A DNA stretch of 64,000 nt. Origin: Treponema sp. GTDB lineage: Bacteria > Spirochaetota > Spirochaetia > Treponematales > Treponemataceae. Positions within the stretch are counted from its first letter, which is position 1. Each line of letters opens with the position of its first letter. The position numbers and the translations under genes were made by a program. Location: contig JAILIC010000095.1 in NCBI GenBank assembly GCA_024695475.1, forward strand, positions 30,886 through 94,885, read 5' to 3'. The notes below the pieces were generated by a model. It saw only the letters and a program-made list of their open reading frames with translations, ran no database searches and was not told the DNA's origin. This document shows, piece after piece, positions 8,027-17,001 of this stretch.

Positions 8027-10251
8027 GTATGAGTGATCATGCGGAAAAAGCAAAACCACAGTTTGAGTATACCCATAAGCGCGTACGAAGTCCTACTATC
8101 CTTCAAATGGAAGCTGTAGAGTGTGGGGCGGCAAGTCTTGCCATGATATTAGGCTATCACGGATCTTTTATTCCCTTGGAACAGCTGCGTGTTGAGTGTG
8201 GTGTATCTCGTGATGGTAGCAAGGCATCCAAGATGCTGCAGGCGGCTCGTAAATTTGGACTGGAGGCAAAAGGATATCGTTATGAGCTGAGCGATCTGGC
8301 AAAAGTGGAGTTTCCTGCAATTATCTTTTGGAATTTTAACCATTTTGTCGTACTTGATGGATTTTCTAAAAATAAAGCTTATATAAATGATCCTGCAGAT
8401 GGCCGTCGTGTCATTTCGTATGAAGAGTTTGATAGTTCTTTTACGGGTGTAGTACTGTGTTTTAAAAAAACAGAAAACTTTGTAAAACAAGGTAAAAAGC
8501 CTTCTATTATACCGTTGCTAAAAAAAAGAACTGTTGGTATGAAAGATGTTCTGTCCTATGTAATACTTGTCGGGCTCTTTTTGTTGGTTCCTGGATTTAT
8601 TATACCTTCGTTCAGTCGTTTTTTTGTTGATAACATTCTTGTTGGTGGCATGAAAGGCTTTTTAAAGCCTCTACTTTTTGCAATGGCGTTTACGGCCTTG
8701 TTGCAAGGATGTTTGACCGCCATACAACAAAATTATTTACGCCGTTTTCATATAAAATTGGCATTGTCTTCTTCCGCACGGTTTTTAGATCATGTATTTA
8801 AGATGCCTGTTGAGTTTTTTACTCAGCGTATGCCGGGAGAAATTTGTAATCGTATTCAGACAAATGATAGCGTTGCCACACTTATATCGACAAAGCTGAC
8901 AGGCGCTGTTGTTAATCTTATTTGCGTGATTTTTTATGCAGCCATTATGTTTAGTTATGATGTACCGTTGACTTTGCTCTGTATTATTGTTGTGGCGTGT
9001 AACTTTACCTTGCTAAAAGTGACGGCAGAAACTATTAAAACATTTAGTTTTAAGAGTCAGATGGAACTTGGTAAGCTCTACGGGCAAACGATGTCTGGTA
9101 TTGAGATGATAGAAACGCTTAAGGCATCTGGCCTGGAAAATGACTTTTTTCAGGAATGGGCAGGACAGCATGCCAAAGTAGTATTGCAAAATCAAAAACT
9201 GAGTAAAGTATCTCAGGCTATTACGCAGATTCCGCAGTTTTTGAGTAAATTGCTTAATCTGGCAGTGCTTGCTGTCGGTGCACTTCGTGTCATGCATGGC
9301 GACCTGACAATGGGTATGCTGGTAGCATTCCAAAGCTTACAGTCAAGCTTTATCGGTCCTGTAAATGAGTTTTTGCAGATGGGTAATGAGATGCAGTCAG
9401 GTCAGGCTGATATGCAGCGTCTTGATGATGTCATGAATTATCCCGTTGAAAAGCGCTATAAGGATGATTATGAGCAAAAACAGGCTGATGCAGTGCAAGA
9501 AGAATCTGCTGCTTCACAAAAGATAGAAAAACTGCAAGGCTATATTTCGCTTAAAAATGTGACATTTGGTTACAGTCGTCTTGCTCCACCGCTTATTACT
9601 GATTTAAATCTGGAGTTAAAGCCTGGCACTCGTGTTGCTCTTGTTGGTGGTTCTGGTAGTGGAAAATCTACCATCGGCAAGCTGGTCAGTTCTTTATATA
9701 AGCCTTGGTCTGGAGAATTATTATACGATGGTAAGCCATTGTCAGAAATTAATAGAATGCAGTTTACTAACTCTGTTGCTGTTGTTGATCAAGATATATT
9801 CCTCTTTGAAGGTACAGTACGTGAAAACTTGACGATGTGGGATACTTCAATACCTGAGTCAGTATTTGTACAGGCTGCAAAAGATGCCTGTATCCATGAT
9901 GTTATTGCTGTCAGACCAGGCGGATATTACAGCAAAGTCGATGAATTTGGTAAGAACTTTAGCGGTGGACAGCGTCAGCGTCTTGAAATTGCTCGTGCCC
10001 TTTCGTTAAACCCGCGTATATTAATTATGGATGAGGCGACAAGTGCACTTGATCCAGTGACGGAACAAATCGTTGATGAGAATATCCGTCGGCGTGGTTG
10101 TACGTGTATTGTTATTGCCCATCGTTTGAGTACTATCCGGGATAGTGATGAGATTTTGGTATTGGACAAAGGTCAGATAGTACAGCGTGGTACCCATGAT
10201 GAGTTGATGGCAGCTGGTGGGCTGTATAGCGATTTGATAAAGACGATGTAG
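8023..10251 (+). CDS. NHLP-type peptide exporter: C39 peptidase, permease and ATPase in one chain
   Basis: A 742-residue ABC exporter. The N-terminal C39 peptidase domain (about 20-150) keeps the catalytic set: Q28, C34 in AVECGAAS, H107 in FNHFVV and D123 in NDPADG, so it should cut double-glycine-type leaders in the cytoplasm. A six-helix exporter domain covers about 170-450. The ATPase domain shows Walker A GGSGSGKST (about 540-550), signature FSGGQRQR (about 645) and Walker B ILIMDEATSALD. The order and length fit the NHLP peptidase/permease/ATPase family. It overlaps the adaptor gene by four bases; the start could be M1 or M3. No obvious leader peptide gene is in the window, so the substrate is unknown. 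Confidence 0.9.
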   Translation: MSMSDHAEKAKPQFEYTHKRVRSPTILQMEAVECGAASLAMILGYHGSFIPLEQLRVECGVSRDGSKASKMLQAARKFGLEAKGYRYELSDLAKVEFPAIIFWNFNHFVVLDGFSKNKAYINDPADGRRVISYEEFDSSFTGVVLCFKKTENFVKQGKKPSIIPLLKKRTVGMKDVLSYVILVGLFLLVPGFIIPSFSRFFVDNILVGGMKGFLKPLLFAMAFTALLQGCLTAIQQNYLRRFHIKLALSSSARFLDHVFKMPVEFFTQRMPGEICNRIQTNDSVATLISTKLTGAVVNLICVIFYAAIMFSYDVPLTLLCIIVVACNFTLLKVTAETIKTFSFKSQMELGKLYGQTMSGIEMIETLKASGLENDFFQEWAGQHAKVVLQNQKLSKVSQAITQIPQFLSKLLNLAVLAVGALRVMHGDLTMGMLVAFQSLQSSFIGPVNEFLQMGNEMQSGQADMQRLDDVMNYPVEKRYKDDYEQKQADAVQEESAASQKIEKLQGYISLKNVTFGYSRLAPPLITDLNLELKPGTRVALVGGSGSGKSTIGKLVSSLYKPWSGELLYDGKPLSEINRMQFTNSVAVVDQDIFLFEGTVRENLTMWDTSIPESVFVQAAKDACIHDVIAVRPGGYYSKVDEFGKNFSGGQRQRLEIARALSLNPRILIMDEATSALDPVTEQIVDENIRRRGCTCIVIAHRLSTIRDSDEILVLDKGQIVQRGTHDELMAAGGLYSDLIKTM

Positions 10252-10255
10252 GTGA

Positions 10256-12841
10256 ATGATTATGAGCAAAAAAGAACAAGAAACCATTGTGTTACATAAT
10301 AGTACACCGTTTGAAGTTGATACCACAAAATCAGATGCTCCTTTGTCTTATCGTGTCGTAAAAGGAACCGCGTATGTATTCGCAGTTGAGCGCCAGCCAG
10401 ATGGTAAAGATGGTGCACGGTATGCCGTAGGTACTTTTAAGGCTGGAGAGTCCATTGCAGTATTACCTGCTGTTGGTTCTATTCACTTTGTATGTACTGG
10501 TGCACTACATACGGAGATTGTTCCAGAACCGTTAGAGAATTTGTCTGATGAGGAGCAAAGAAAACAACGCTCACTTCTGCAGGAAAAAGCAGAAGCTTTT
10601 GTTGCAGCCCGAGAGGCAGAATTACAGGCAGAAAGTAAGCGTATTGCCTTACGACAACATACAACCGAGAGCATATATAGTGCAGCTATTGAAGAAATTG
10701 CTTCTGTTTTAAAAGGCGAGTCCGTAACTAAAAGTTCCGCTGATGATGCTCCTATAGTACGTGTGGCATTTCTTGTATGCAAGCATAATGATATAAAAAT
10801 TCAGGCACTTACAGGTAAAGATTATACGGGTGCCGATGCTCTTAATGAGCTTGCAAAAGATAACAATATACGCATGCGTGCTGTCACACTAAAAGATGCG
10901 TGGTGGAAGCATGATAATGGAGCCTTGTTTGCCTATTATATAGAAAACGGTGATGATATTGATAATACGGAAGCTGCTAGAATTCCTGTTGCATTGCTAC
11001 CGCAAAAAAATGGTAGATATCTGCTGTCTAATCCAGAAACTGGTGTTACAACGTGGGTTGATGAATCTGTAGCCTATCATATACATCCCAAGGCATACAT
11101 GTTTTATCGTCCTTTTAGTGGTAAAACAATTACATTAAAAGATTTAGTTGTTTTTACTGTAAAGGGATTTGCTCAGGATGCAGCTTTTTTTGTCATATTG
11201 GGTTTTTTGTCTGCACTTGTTGGTCTTTTAATTCCTGAATTGACACGCGTATTTATGGACAGCATTATTCCGCAGGCTGCTAAAAGTATGGCTGTGCAAA
11301 TTTCACTGTTGGTTTTGCTGTGTACGTGTTCAGCCGCGGTTTTTGATTGCGTAAAGTCATTGTGTTTGCTTCGTATGCAGATACGTGCAGATGCATCATT
11401 GCAGTCTGCTGTCATGGATCGGTTGTTAAAGCTACCTGTCATCTTTTTTAGGGATTATACGGCAGGAGATCTTGCACAAAAAACAATGGCAGTTACCCAG
11501 ATACAGAATTTGATATTTGGTACGATCATTTCTAGTATCATGTCCTTTGTGTTTGGGCTTGTGTACTTGTTCCAGTTGTTTAGATATAGTTCCTACCTGT
11601 TACGGTGGGCTGTGGTATTTTGTCTTATTCCTGTAACTGTTACGGTTATTGTATCTCTCATTAAGTATAAATGGAATAAGCAACTTATCGAAATAAGTTC
11701 TCGAATTTCGGGTGTGCTTTTTCAATATATAAGTGGTGTAAACAAACTGGTAATGACGGCTTCTGAAAAACGTGCTTTTGCGGTGTGGGGAGGCATGTTT
11801 TCAAAACAGAATGCGTGTGTAAATAAGTCTGGTAAAATCGACGGCGTGTATGCAACTTTTTCTGCGATTCTTTCGCTTGTGGTAACCTTGCTCTTTTATG
11901 CCATTTTTATGAACGCAATTGCTAAAAATAAAATGGATGCTTTGACAACAGGTAGTTTTATGGCGTTTATGGCAGCGTTTTCGTCATTTCAGGGTGTATT
12001 GATTTCTATGGCGAATTCCCTTACTGAATCAATACAGATTATCCCCTTGTACGAGCAAACCAAAACTATTTTGGAGTGTGCCCCTGAAATTCAAGAGTCG
12101 AAGCCTGCAGTTTCGTCTTTGTCTGGTGCTATCGAAATTGACCATATCAGTTTTCGTTATGAAAAGGATGGCCCTCTTATCTTAAAAGATGTATCGATGA
12201 AAATAGAACCGGGAGAGTTTGTTGCGATTGTTGGTGGATCTGGATCCGGTAAGTCAACATTATTACGCGTATTGCTTGGCTTTGAAACGCCGGAGGCGGG
12301 CTCTATCTTTTTTGATAATGAAGATTTGTCTGCAGTTGATTTGAGCAGTGTGCGACGTAATATGGGTGTTGTGTTGCAAAACAGTACAATTATGCAGGGA
12401 TCTATTTTTACAAATATAGTTGGTAGTTCTGCATTGACAATGGTTGATGCTTGGAAAGCTGCTGAAATGGCAGGTCTTGCTGATGATATCCGCGAAATGC
12501 CGATGGGGATGCATACGATGATATCTGCTGGTGGCGGTACTATTTCTGGTGGCCAGCGCCAGCGTCTTATTATTGCACGTGCAATTGCCCGTCATCCTAA
12601 TATATTGGTATTTGATGAAGCAACTAGTGCCCTTGATAATCGTACTCAAGCGCAGGTAAGCGAAAGTTTGGAGTCACTTAAAGTTACTCGTATTGTTATT
12701 GCTCATCGTCTGAGTACGATTATCCATGCGGATCGTATCTATGTGTTAAATAATGGCGTTATTGAAGAATCTGGTACGTATGAAGAACTGATGAAAAAAG
12801 ACGGCTTTTTTGCAGAACTTGCTCGCCGTCAGCAGGTATAA
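10256..12841 (+). CDS. NHLP-type exporter, second ABC permease/ATPase
   Basis: An 861-residue ABC exporter half-transporter with an extra N-terminal region of about 300 residues in place of a peptidase domain. That region begins with a small beta-rich part (RVVKGTAYVFAV, AVGTFKAGESIAVLP), like the cyclic-nucleotide-like fold seen in the second NHLP transporter, then an acidic, helical linker. Six membrane segments follow from about 305 to 560. The ATPase carries Walker A VGGSGSGKST (about 660), signature ISGGQRQR (about 763) and Walker B ILVFDEATSALD. It starts four bases after the preceding stop and presumably forms a heterodimer with it. The start may be the ATG at 10256 or 10262. No C39 catalytic residues are present. 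Confidence 0.88.
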   Translation: MIMSKKEQETIVLHNSTPFEVDTTKSDAPLSYRVVKGTAYVFAVERQPDGKDGARYAVGTFKAGESIAVLPAVGSIHFVCTGALHTEIVPEPLENLSDEEQRKQRSLLQEKAEAFVAAREAELQAESKRIALRQHTTESIYSAAIEEIASVLKGESVTKSSADDAPIVRVAFLVCKHNDIKIQALTGKDYTGADALNELAKDNNIRMRAVTLKDAWWKHDNGALFAYYIENGDDIDNTEAARIPVALLPQKNGRYLLSNPETGVTTWVDESVAYHIHPKAYMFYRPFSGKTITLKDLVVFTVKGFAQDAAFFVILGFLSALVGLLIPELTRVFMDSIIPQAAKSMAVQISLLVLLCTCSAAVFDCVKSLCLLRMQIRADASLQSAVMDRLLKLPVIFFRDYTAGDLAQKTMAVTQIQNLIFGTIISSIMSFVFGLVYLFQLFRYSSYLLRWAVVFCLIPVTVTVIVSLIKYKWNKQLIEISSRISGVLFQYISGVNKLVMTASEKRAFAVWGGMFSKQNACVNKSGKIDGVYATFSAILSLVVTLLFYAIFMNAIAKNKMDALTTGSFMAFMAAFSSFQGVLISMANSLTESIQIIPLYEQTKTILECAPEIQESKPAVSSLSGAIEIDHISFRYEKDGPLILKDVSMKIEPGEFVAIVGGSGSGKSTLLRVLLGFETPEAGSIFFDNEDLSAVDLSSVRRNMGVVLQNSTIMQGSIFTNIVGSSALTMVDAWKAAEMAGLADDIREMPMGMHTMISAGGGTISGGQRQRLIIARAIARHPNILVFDEATSALDNRTQAQVSESLESLKVTRIVIAHRLSTIIHADRIYVLNNGVIEESGTYEELMKKDGFFAELARRQQV

Positions 12842-12854
12842 GAGGTAGGATAAA

Positions 12855-14036
12855 ATGAAAAAGCGTTTATATGAAATTGTTGCAATTGGTGCAATGCTGC
12901 TTGGTACACTCTGTATGACAGCTTGTGTCCACAGTGATAATCCTGTAACTCGACGACATAGAGCGACTACACGCTTGCTAAAAAAAGAGCACCGCATAAA
13001 GATTGCCGTTGCTGCTCCTTGGTCACAGCGTCGTGATCATATTATGGAAGGTTTGGTGCTTGCCCGTGATGAGATAAATGAGTCTGGTGGCATACTTGGT
13101 GCTGAGATTGAGCTGGTGCCTTTTGATGATGGCTCAAATATCGATACGGGTTCTCGTGTAGCTTATGAGATTGCTTCTGACGAAGGAATTTGTGCGGTTA
13201 TCGGTCACGCCACGTCTAGTATTTCTGTTTCTAATTCACTTATCTACCATTATTATGGGATACCGATGTTTAGTCCTCTTTCGACAAGTCAGACTTTGAC
13301 ACAGCAAGGATTGGATATGGTATTCCGTAATATTCCTAATGAGGATGAGTTTGCAAAAAAAGCTGTAGATTTTTGCAGAAAAATGAACTGGAATCGTGTT
13401 GTCATTTACTGTTTACAGACCGTGTATGGTATGGGTATGGCAGATGCCTTTGGAATGGAATCTGTTGAAAATGGCATAACAGTTATTGATCGTATGAGTT
13501 ATGAAGATGTGTATGATATTTATGATTACTCCAATGTGGCTAAGCGGTGGCGTGATAATTATTCCTTTGATGCGGTATTTATTGCAGGTACCCTTCCTCA
13601 AGCTGCTGAAATTATTACGGTTTTTCGTCAAAACGGTATTACTCAGCCTATTATCGGGGGCGATACCTTTGATAGACCGTCGTTTTTTTCAAGTGGCAAT
13701 AATAAATCTGAGGATAATGTCTATGTCATTTCAAACTTTGATGTAAACTCTGAAAAAGAAGCTTTTGTTAAGTTTAAAAAAGCATTTACCAGTCTTCATC
13801 TCTACGATGTTGATCAGGGAGCCTATCAGGCCTATGATGCGCTTAAAGTGCTTGCAAAAGCTATAGAGAAGGCCGGATCGGTAAAAGGAACTGATATAGC
13901 TAAAACATTGCATGAAAATGAGTTGTGGGATGAGGTAGCGGGACCTTACAGTTTTGAGGAAGACGGCGATATTACGGGTCATGATCTGATAGTAAAAAAA
14001 GCAGGAAACGGTGAGTTTACCAGGATTTCCTATTAA
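12855..14036 (+). CDS. LivK-type periplasmic binding lipoprotein in the exporter operon
   Basis: A 393-residue type I periplasmic binding protein. The N-terminal signal ends in a lipobox, CMTAC, so it should be lipid-anchored. The mature part shows the family's architecture: IKIAVAAPWSQ at the first strand, 'GLVLARDEINESGGILGAEIELVPFDDG', 'ICAVIGHATSS' and 'MFSPLSTS', then 'GPYSFEEDGD' at the end. Such proteins sense or deliver amino acids for Liv ABC importers or act as receptors. No Liv permease genes are nearby; the gene sits between the exporter and TolC genes with a gap of 13 bases on each side. A receptor or substrate-capture role in the secretion system is inference. The ribosome site is AGAGGTAGGA. 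Confidence 0.82.
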   Translation: MKKRLYEIVAIGAMLLGTLCMTACVHSDNPVTRRHRATTRLLKKEHRIKIAVAAPWSQRRDHIMEGLVLARDEINESGGILGAEIELVPFDDGSNIDTGSRVAYEIASDEGICAVIGHATSSISVSNSLIYHYYGIPMFSPLSTSQTLTQQGLDMVFRNIPNEDEFAKKAVDFCRKMNWNRVVIYCLQTVYGMGMADAFGMESVENGITVIDRMSYEDVYDIYDYSNVAKRWRDNYSFDAVFIAGTLPQAAEIITVFRQNGITQPIIGGDTFDRPSFFSSGNNKSEDNVYVISNFDVNSEKEAFVKFKKAFTSLHLYDVDQGAYQAYDALKVLAKAIEKAGSVKGTDIAKTLHENELWDEVAGPYSFEEDGDITGHDLIVKKAGNGEFTRISY

Positions 14037-14048
14037 TGTGAGTAAAGT

Positions 14049-15650
14049 ATGAAAAAAAATAGTGTGTATTTTGTTTTTGCAATTGTATCACTGATTTATG
14101 GTATCTTAAGTGGCAGTATGGTATATGCCATTAGTTTTGAAGATGCGTTGAATACCGCTGTGGCTCATAGTTATGAAATTCAAAATCAACACTATGCCTT
14201 GCAAAATGCCTCGGGACAGTTGCGTTCTGTAAAAGGAACGACGGATATTACGGTAGGTGCTTCTTCCCAGTATTCAGATTCGTATACTCCTTATGATCCT
14301 GACGATCCGTACTATGGTAAGGCAGGAAATTTAGATAACACAGAAACAAAATCATTACAAAGTTCAGTTTGGCTTCAAAAATTATTTTCATTCGGATTGC
14401 AGTCAAAGCTTTCCTTGGGGTTAAATCGTAACGTTAGTTTATATACCTATCGAGATGGTAGTCTTAATATGGGAGAAAATGCAGGTTATGGTAAGGAGTA
14501 CACCAATACAGGAACGGTGCAATTGGAGTTGAGCTTACCTCTGTTTAAATCGTTTAATGCATCGGTAACCTCACATAATATCAAGGCTGCTCAAGCGTAT
14601 TATGACCAGATGGTACATACTTTTGAAGACTCTCTGTGCAAGCTTGTCATGAATACTGCCGATGCGTACTGGAAGTATTTGCTTGCCCATAATAATTTAG
14701 TCCAGCTTGAAAAAATACATGGCATCTTGCAGGATCGTTATGCAGGAATGGATAAGCTGATAGCTGCAGGTGTCCGCGCAAAAAATGATTTATTAAGCAT
14801 GCAGGTTGATGAGATTAATAATGATCGTGAAATTCTATCTGCAATGGTTGCCTATGACGATGCAAAAATGGCTTTGAAGGATGCAATGGGGGTCAGTGGT
14901 GATGTTGAGATTGGTGATCCTGCATATGATTTTCCTACGATTGATTTTTCAGAAATTGTGTTGCCCCAAAATGCGGATATTGATGATGCCTATATTGCAC
15001 AGCTTGTTGCTTCTCGTCCTGATATGAGAGCTTTGCAAAAGCAGGTAGAATCAGCCTATGAAAAGCTAAAGGCTGTAAAATCAAACTCTCATCCTGACGC
15101 TGCCATTAATTTTTCTGTCGGCTCTACAGGGACAGTATATTCTGATAAAATTCGTGAGTATCTGTTTGCTACAAATAAGAATACTGCTGGTAAAAATATC
15201 GGTGGAGGTATTTCTTTTTCTACCTCCTTGCAACGGAATGAAGGCAAGGGATCTGTTGAAAGTGCTGAGGCTTCATACAAACAGGCAGAACTTGCTTTTA
15301 AGCGTGCAAAAGAGTCTCTTGATATGCAATTACGTAACGTGGTCATTTATTTGAACAAATATCGAACACACATGGTACAAGCAGAAGATTCTCTTGCATT
15401 GCAGGAAAAGTTATATAGTAATGAACGCAAGCGGTTTGAAGCTGGTTTGATAACGATAAATGATATCTCTGATCAGGATACAAAGTATTTGAATGCTCAA
15501 TTGCAATATTATCAAATGTTTGTTTCTTATTTACAATATGCAATGAAGTATAAGTATTATACAGGAGCTCTTGTAGGAGTGACTGACTCTGACCGTATTA
15601 CTATTTCAAAAGACTCTCTGTATACTGTTGCTATACCTGCAAAGAAGTAA
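14049..15650 (+). CDS. TolC family outer membrane channel
   Basis: A 533-residue outer membrane efflux protein. A cleavable signal ends near MVYA, followed by ISFEDALNTAVAHSYEIQNQ, the typical TolC opening helix. Two long helical hairpin repeats follow, with the second marked by 'ASRPDMRALQKQVESAYEKLKAVKS' and 'RFEAGLITINDISDQD', which mirrors the first repeat's 'GVRAKNDLLSMQ'. This supplies the outer-membrane exit for the ABC/adaptor pair and shows that the organism has an outer membrane. It follows the binding-protein gene by 12 bases and belongs to the same operon. Confidence 0.88.
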   Translation: MKKNSVYFVFAIVSLIYGILSGSMVYAISFEDALNTAVAHSYEIQNQHYALQNASGQLRSVKGTTDITVGASSQYSDSYTPYDPDDPYYGKAGNLDNTETKSLQSSVWLQKLFSFGLQSKLSLGLNRNVSLYTYRDGSLNMGENAGYGKEYTNTGTVQLELSLPLFKSFNASVTSHNIKAAQAYYDQMVHTFEDSLCKLVMNTADAYWKYLLAHNNLVQLEKIHGILQDRYAGMDKLIAAGVRAKNDLLSMQVDEINNDREILSAMVAYDDAKMALKDAMGVSGDVEIGDPAYDFPTIDFSEIVLPQNADIDDAYIAQLVASRPDMRALQKQVESAYEKLKAVKSNSHPDAAINFSVGSTGTVYSDKIREYLFATNKNTAGKNIGGGISFSTSLQRNEGKGSVESAEASYKQAELAFKRAKESLDMQLRNVVIYLNKYRTHMVQAEDSLALQEKLYSNERKRFEAGLITINDISDQDTKYLNAQLQYYQMFVSYLQYAMKYKYYTGALVGVTDSDRITISKDSLYTVAIPAKK

Positions 15651-15676
15651 TAAGTGACTTTTTTATTGGTTTTTGA

Positions 15677-15682
15677 TATGCT
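15677..15682 (+). promoter_or_regulatory. Possible -10 box giving a leaderless transcript
   Basis: TATGCT within TTGATATGCT ends six bases before the ATG at 15689, so transcription would begin at or next to the start codon. There is no Shine-Dalgarno and no convincing -35. Confidence 0.35.
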
Positions 15683-15688
15683 ATTGCT

Positions 15689-16996
15689 ATGAAACATGCA
15701 GTAGGATTCTTCATTTTTCTTGTTGTTGCTCTTTGTTTATTCCATGTCATATCAAGTTCTCAACTTGCTGGATATAGTATGTTGCTATGGGATGTTCCTG
15801 AGCACAATTTGCAAGATGGTGATATTGTTCCTGTATATATTAAGTCAAATATTTCTCAGGTATATGTTGTCGGGATTCCCCATACTGAAGATAAAATAGA
15901 AGTTCCCCTTTGGAAGGTTACGGATCCTAAGTCAAAGCATAAGACAAAAAAACTTGCAGTACAGTATGCAGATTATCTGCACCGATATGCTCATGTTGCT
16001 TTGGACGGTTTGCCGGTACGTAGTGAACCAGTAAATACCTCTAAACAGGTATACCGCCTGCGAAAAAATGAAACAATCAAGATCTTGTATAAGGGTAAAG
16101 GCCAACCTGTTATGGTTGGTAATAAGCCTTTAGAGGGCGATTGGTTGCGTATCCTTACCCAGGATGGTACACAGGGGTGGTGCTTTTCTAATAATCTTAA
16201 ATTGTTTTCTAGTAACGAAACGGAAAGTGATATTGCTGTAGAAGATGAGGTTATTCAAGAAGAGGATGATACCATTAAAGGTATGCTTACTTCTCGTTGG
16301 TATCCGAGCTACTATAGCGTGATGATAAAGAGTAAGCGTATTGATTTGACGATGATGAATACGACGTATGGATTTGATACAGGGGCTTCATCAGGTTCTG
16401 TCAGTTTGAATATGCCTGATATCCAGATTTCATGGCCATATGGTGGTATCTCTAAAGTTTCGGGTACTACATATAAATATGATGATATTCCGTTGCAGGT
16501 TACGGTAAAACGTCCTGACTTTATAGTTGTTCGCTATACCGATCAAAATGGTAAACCTCAGGATTATGAGTTTGTCACGATCGAAGAAAATATTTCTGAT
16601 TTGATTATAGATGAAGTATCTCGCCGTAATACAGAATTGAGCCGTATCTGTCAGAATGCTTCGATTTTTATGAGTTCTAATTATGGTGAATTGACTTTTA
16701 GTAGTGATAATTCCTTTATGTGGACAGGCTATAAGTTGTTGGTACCTTCATTGATACCTCAAGGTGCAGGGAATTCTGGTACGGTAAGTATTGAGTATTT
16801 TATGGCTGACTCATTAAAGGGGCAATTTGATGGTGTATTAACCTTTACCTTTGATCGAGGAAATAAAAAAATTAATTTCTTGTACAAACTGGAGGAATCT
16901 GGTATCCGTCTGGAAGATCTTTCTAATGTAGTGATTAAAAATAAGACGGTATCTTCACGTGCATTAAGTCCTCTTGTGTTGTTCTTTGCAAGGTAA
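15689..16996 (+). CDS. Secreted SH3-domain protein
   Basis: A 435-residue protein with an N-terminal signal or anchor (FFIFLVVALCLFHVISSS) and a bacterial SH3 domain at about residues 100-175: 'HVALDGLPVRSEPVNTSKQVYRLRKNE' then 'DWLRILTQDGTQGWCFSNNL'. The rest is beta-rich and unrecognised, with no catalytic motif visible. It lies outside the cytoplasm and SH3 domains of this kind often bind cell wall or protein ligands. A TATGCT box ends six bases before its ATG, which would give a leaderless message, so it may be transcribed separately from the exporter operon as well as by read-through. Five bases separate it from the ABC-F gene. Confidence 0.7.
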   Translation: MKHAVGFFIFLVVALCLFHVISSSQLAGYSMLLWDVPEHNLQDGDIVPVYIKSNISQVYVVGIPHTEDKIEVPLWKVTDPKSKHKTKKLAVQYADYLHRYAHVALDGLPVRSEPVNTSKQVYRLRKNETIKILYKGKGQPVMVGNKPLEGDWLRILTQDGTQGWCFSNNLKLFSSNETESDIAVEDEVIQEEDDTIKGMLTSRWYPSYYSVMIKSKRIDLTMMNTTYGFDTGASSGSVSLNMPDIQISWPYGGISKVSGTTYKYDDIPLQVTVKRPDFIVVRYTDQNGKPQDYEFVTIEENISDLIIDEVSRRNTELSRICQNASIFMSSNYGELTFSSDNSFMWTGYKLLVPSLIPQGAGNSGTVSIEYFMADSLKGQFDGVLTFTFDRGNKKINFLYKLEESGIRLEDLSNVVIKNKTVSSRALSPLVLFFAR

Positions 16997-17001
16997 TTTA
17001 T

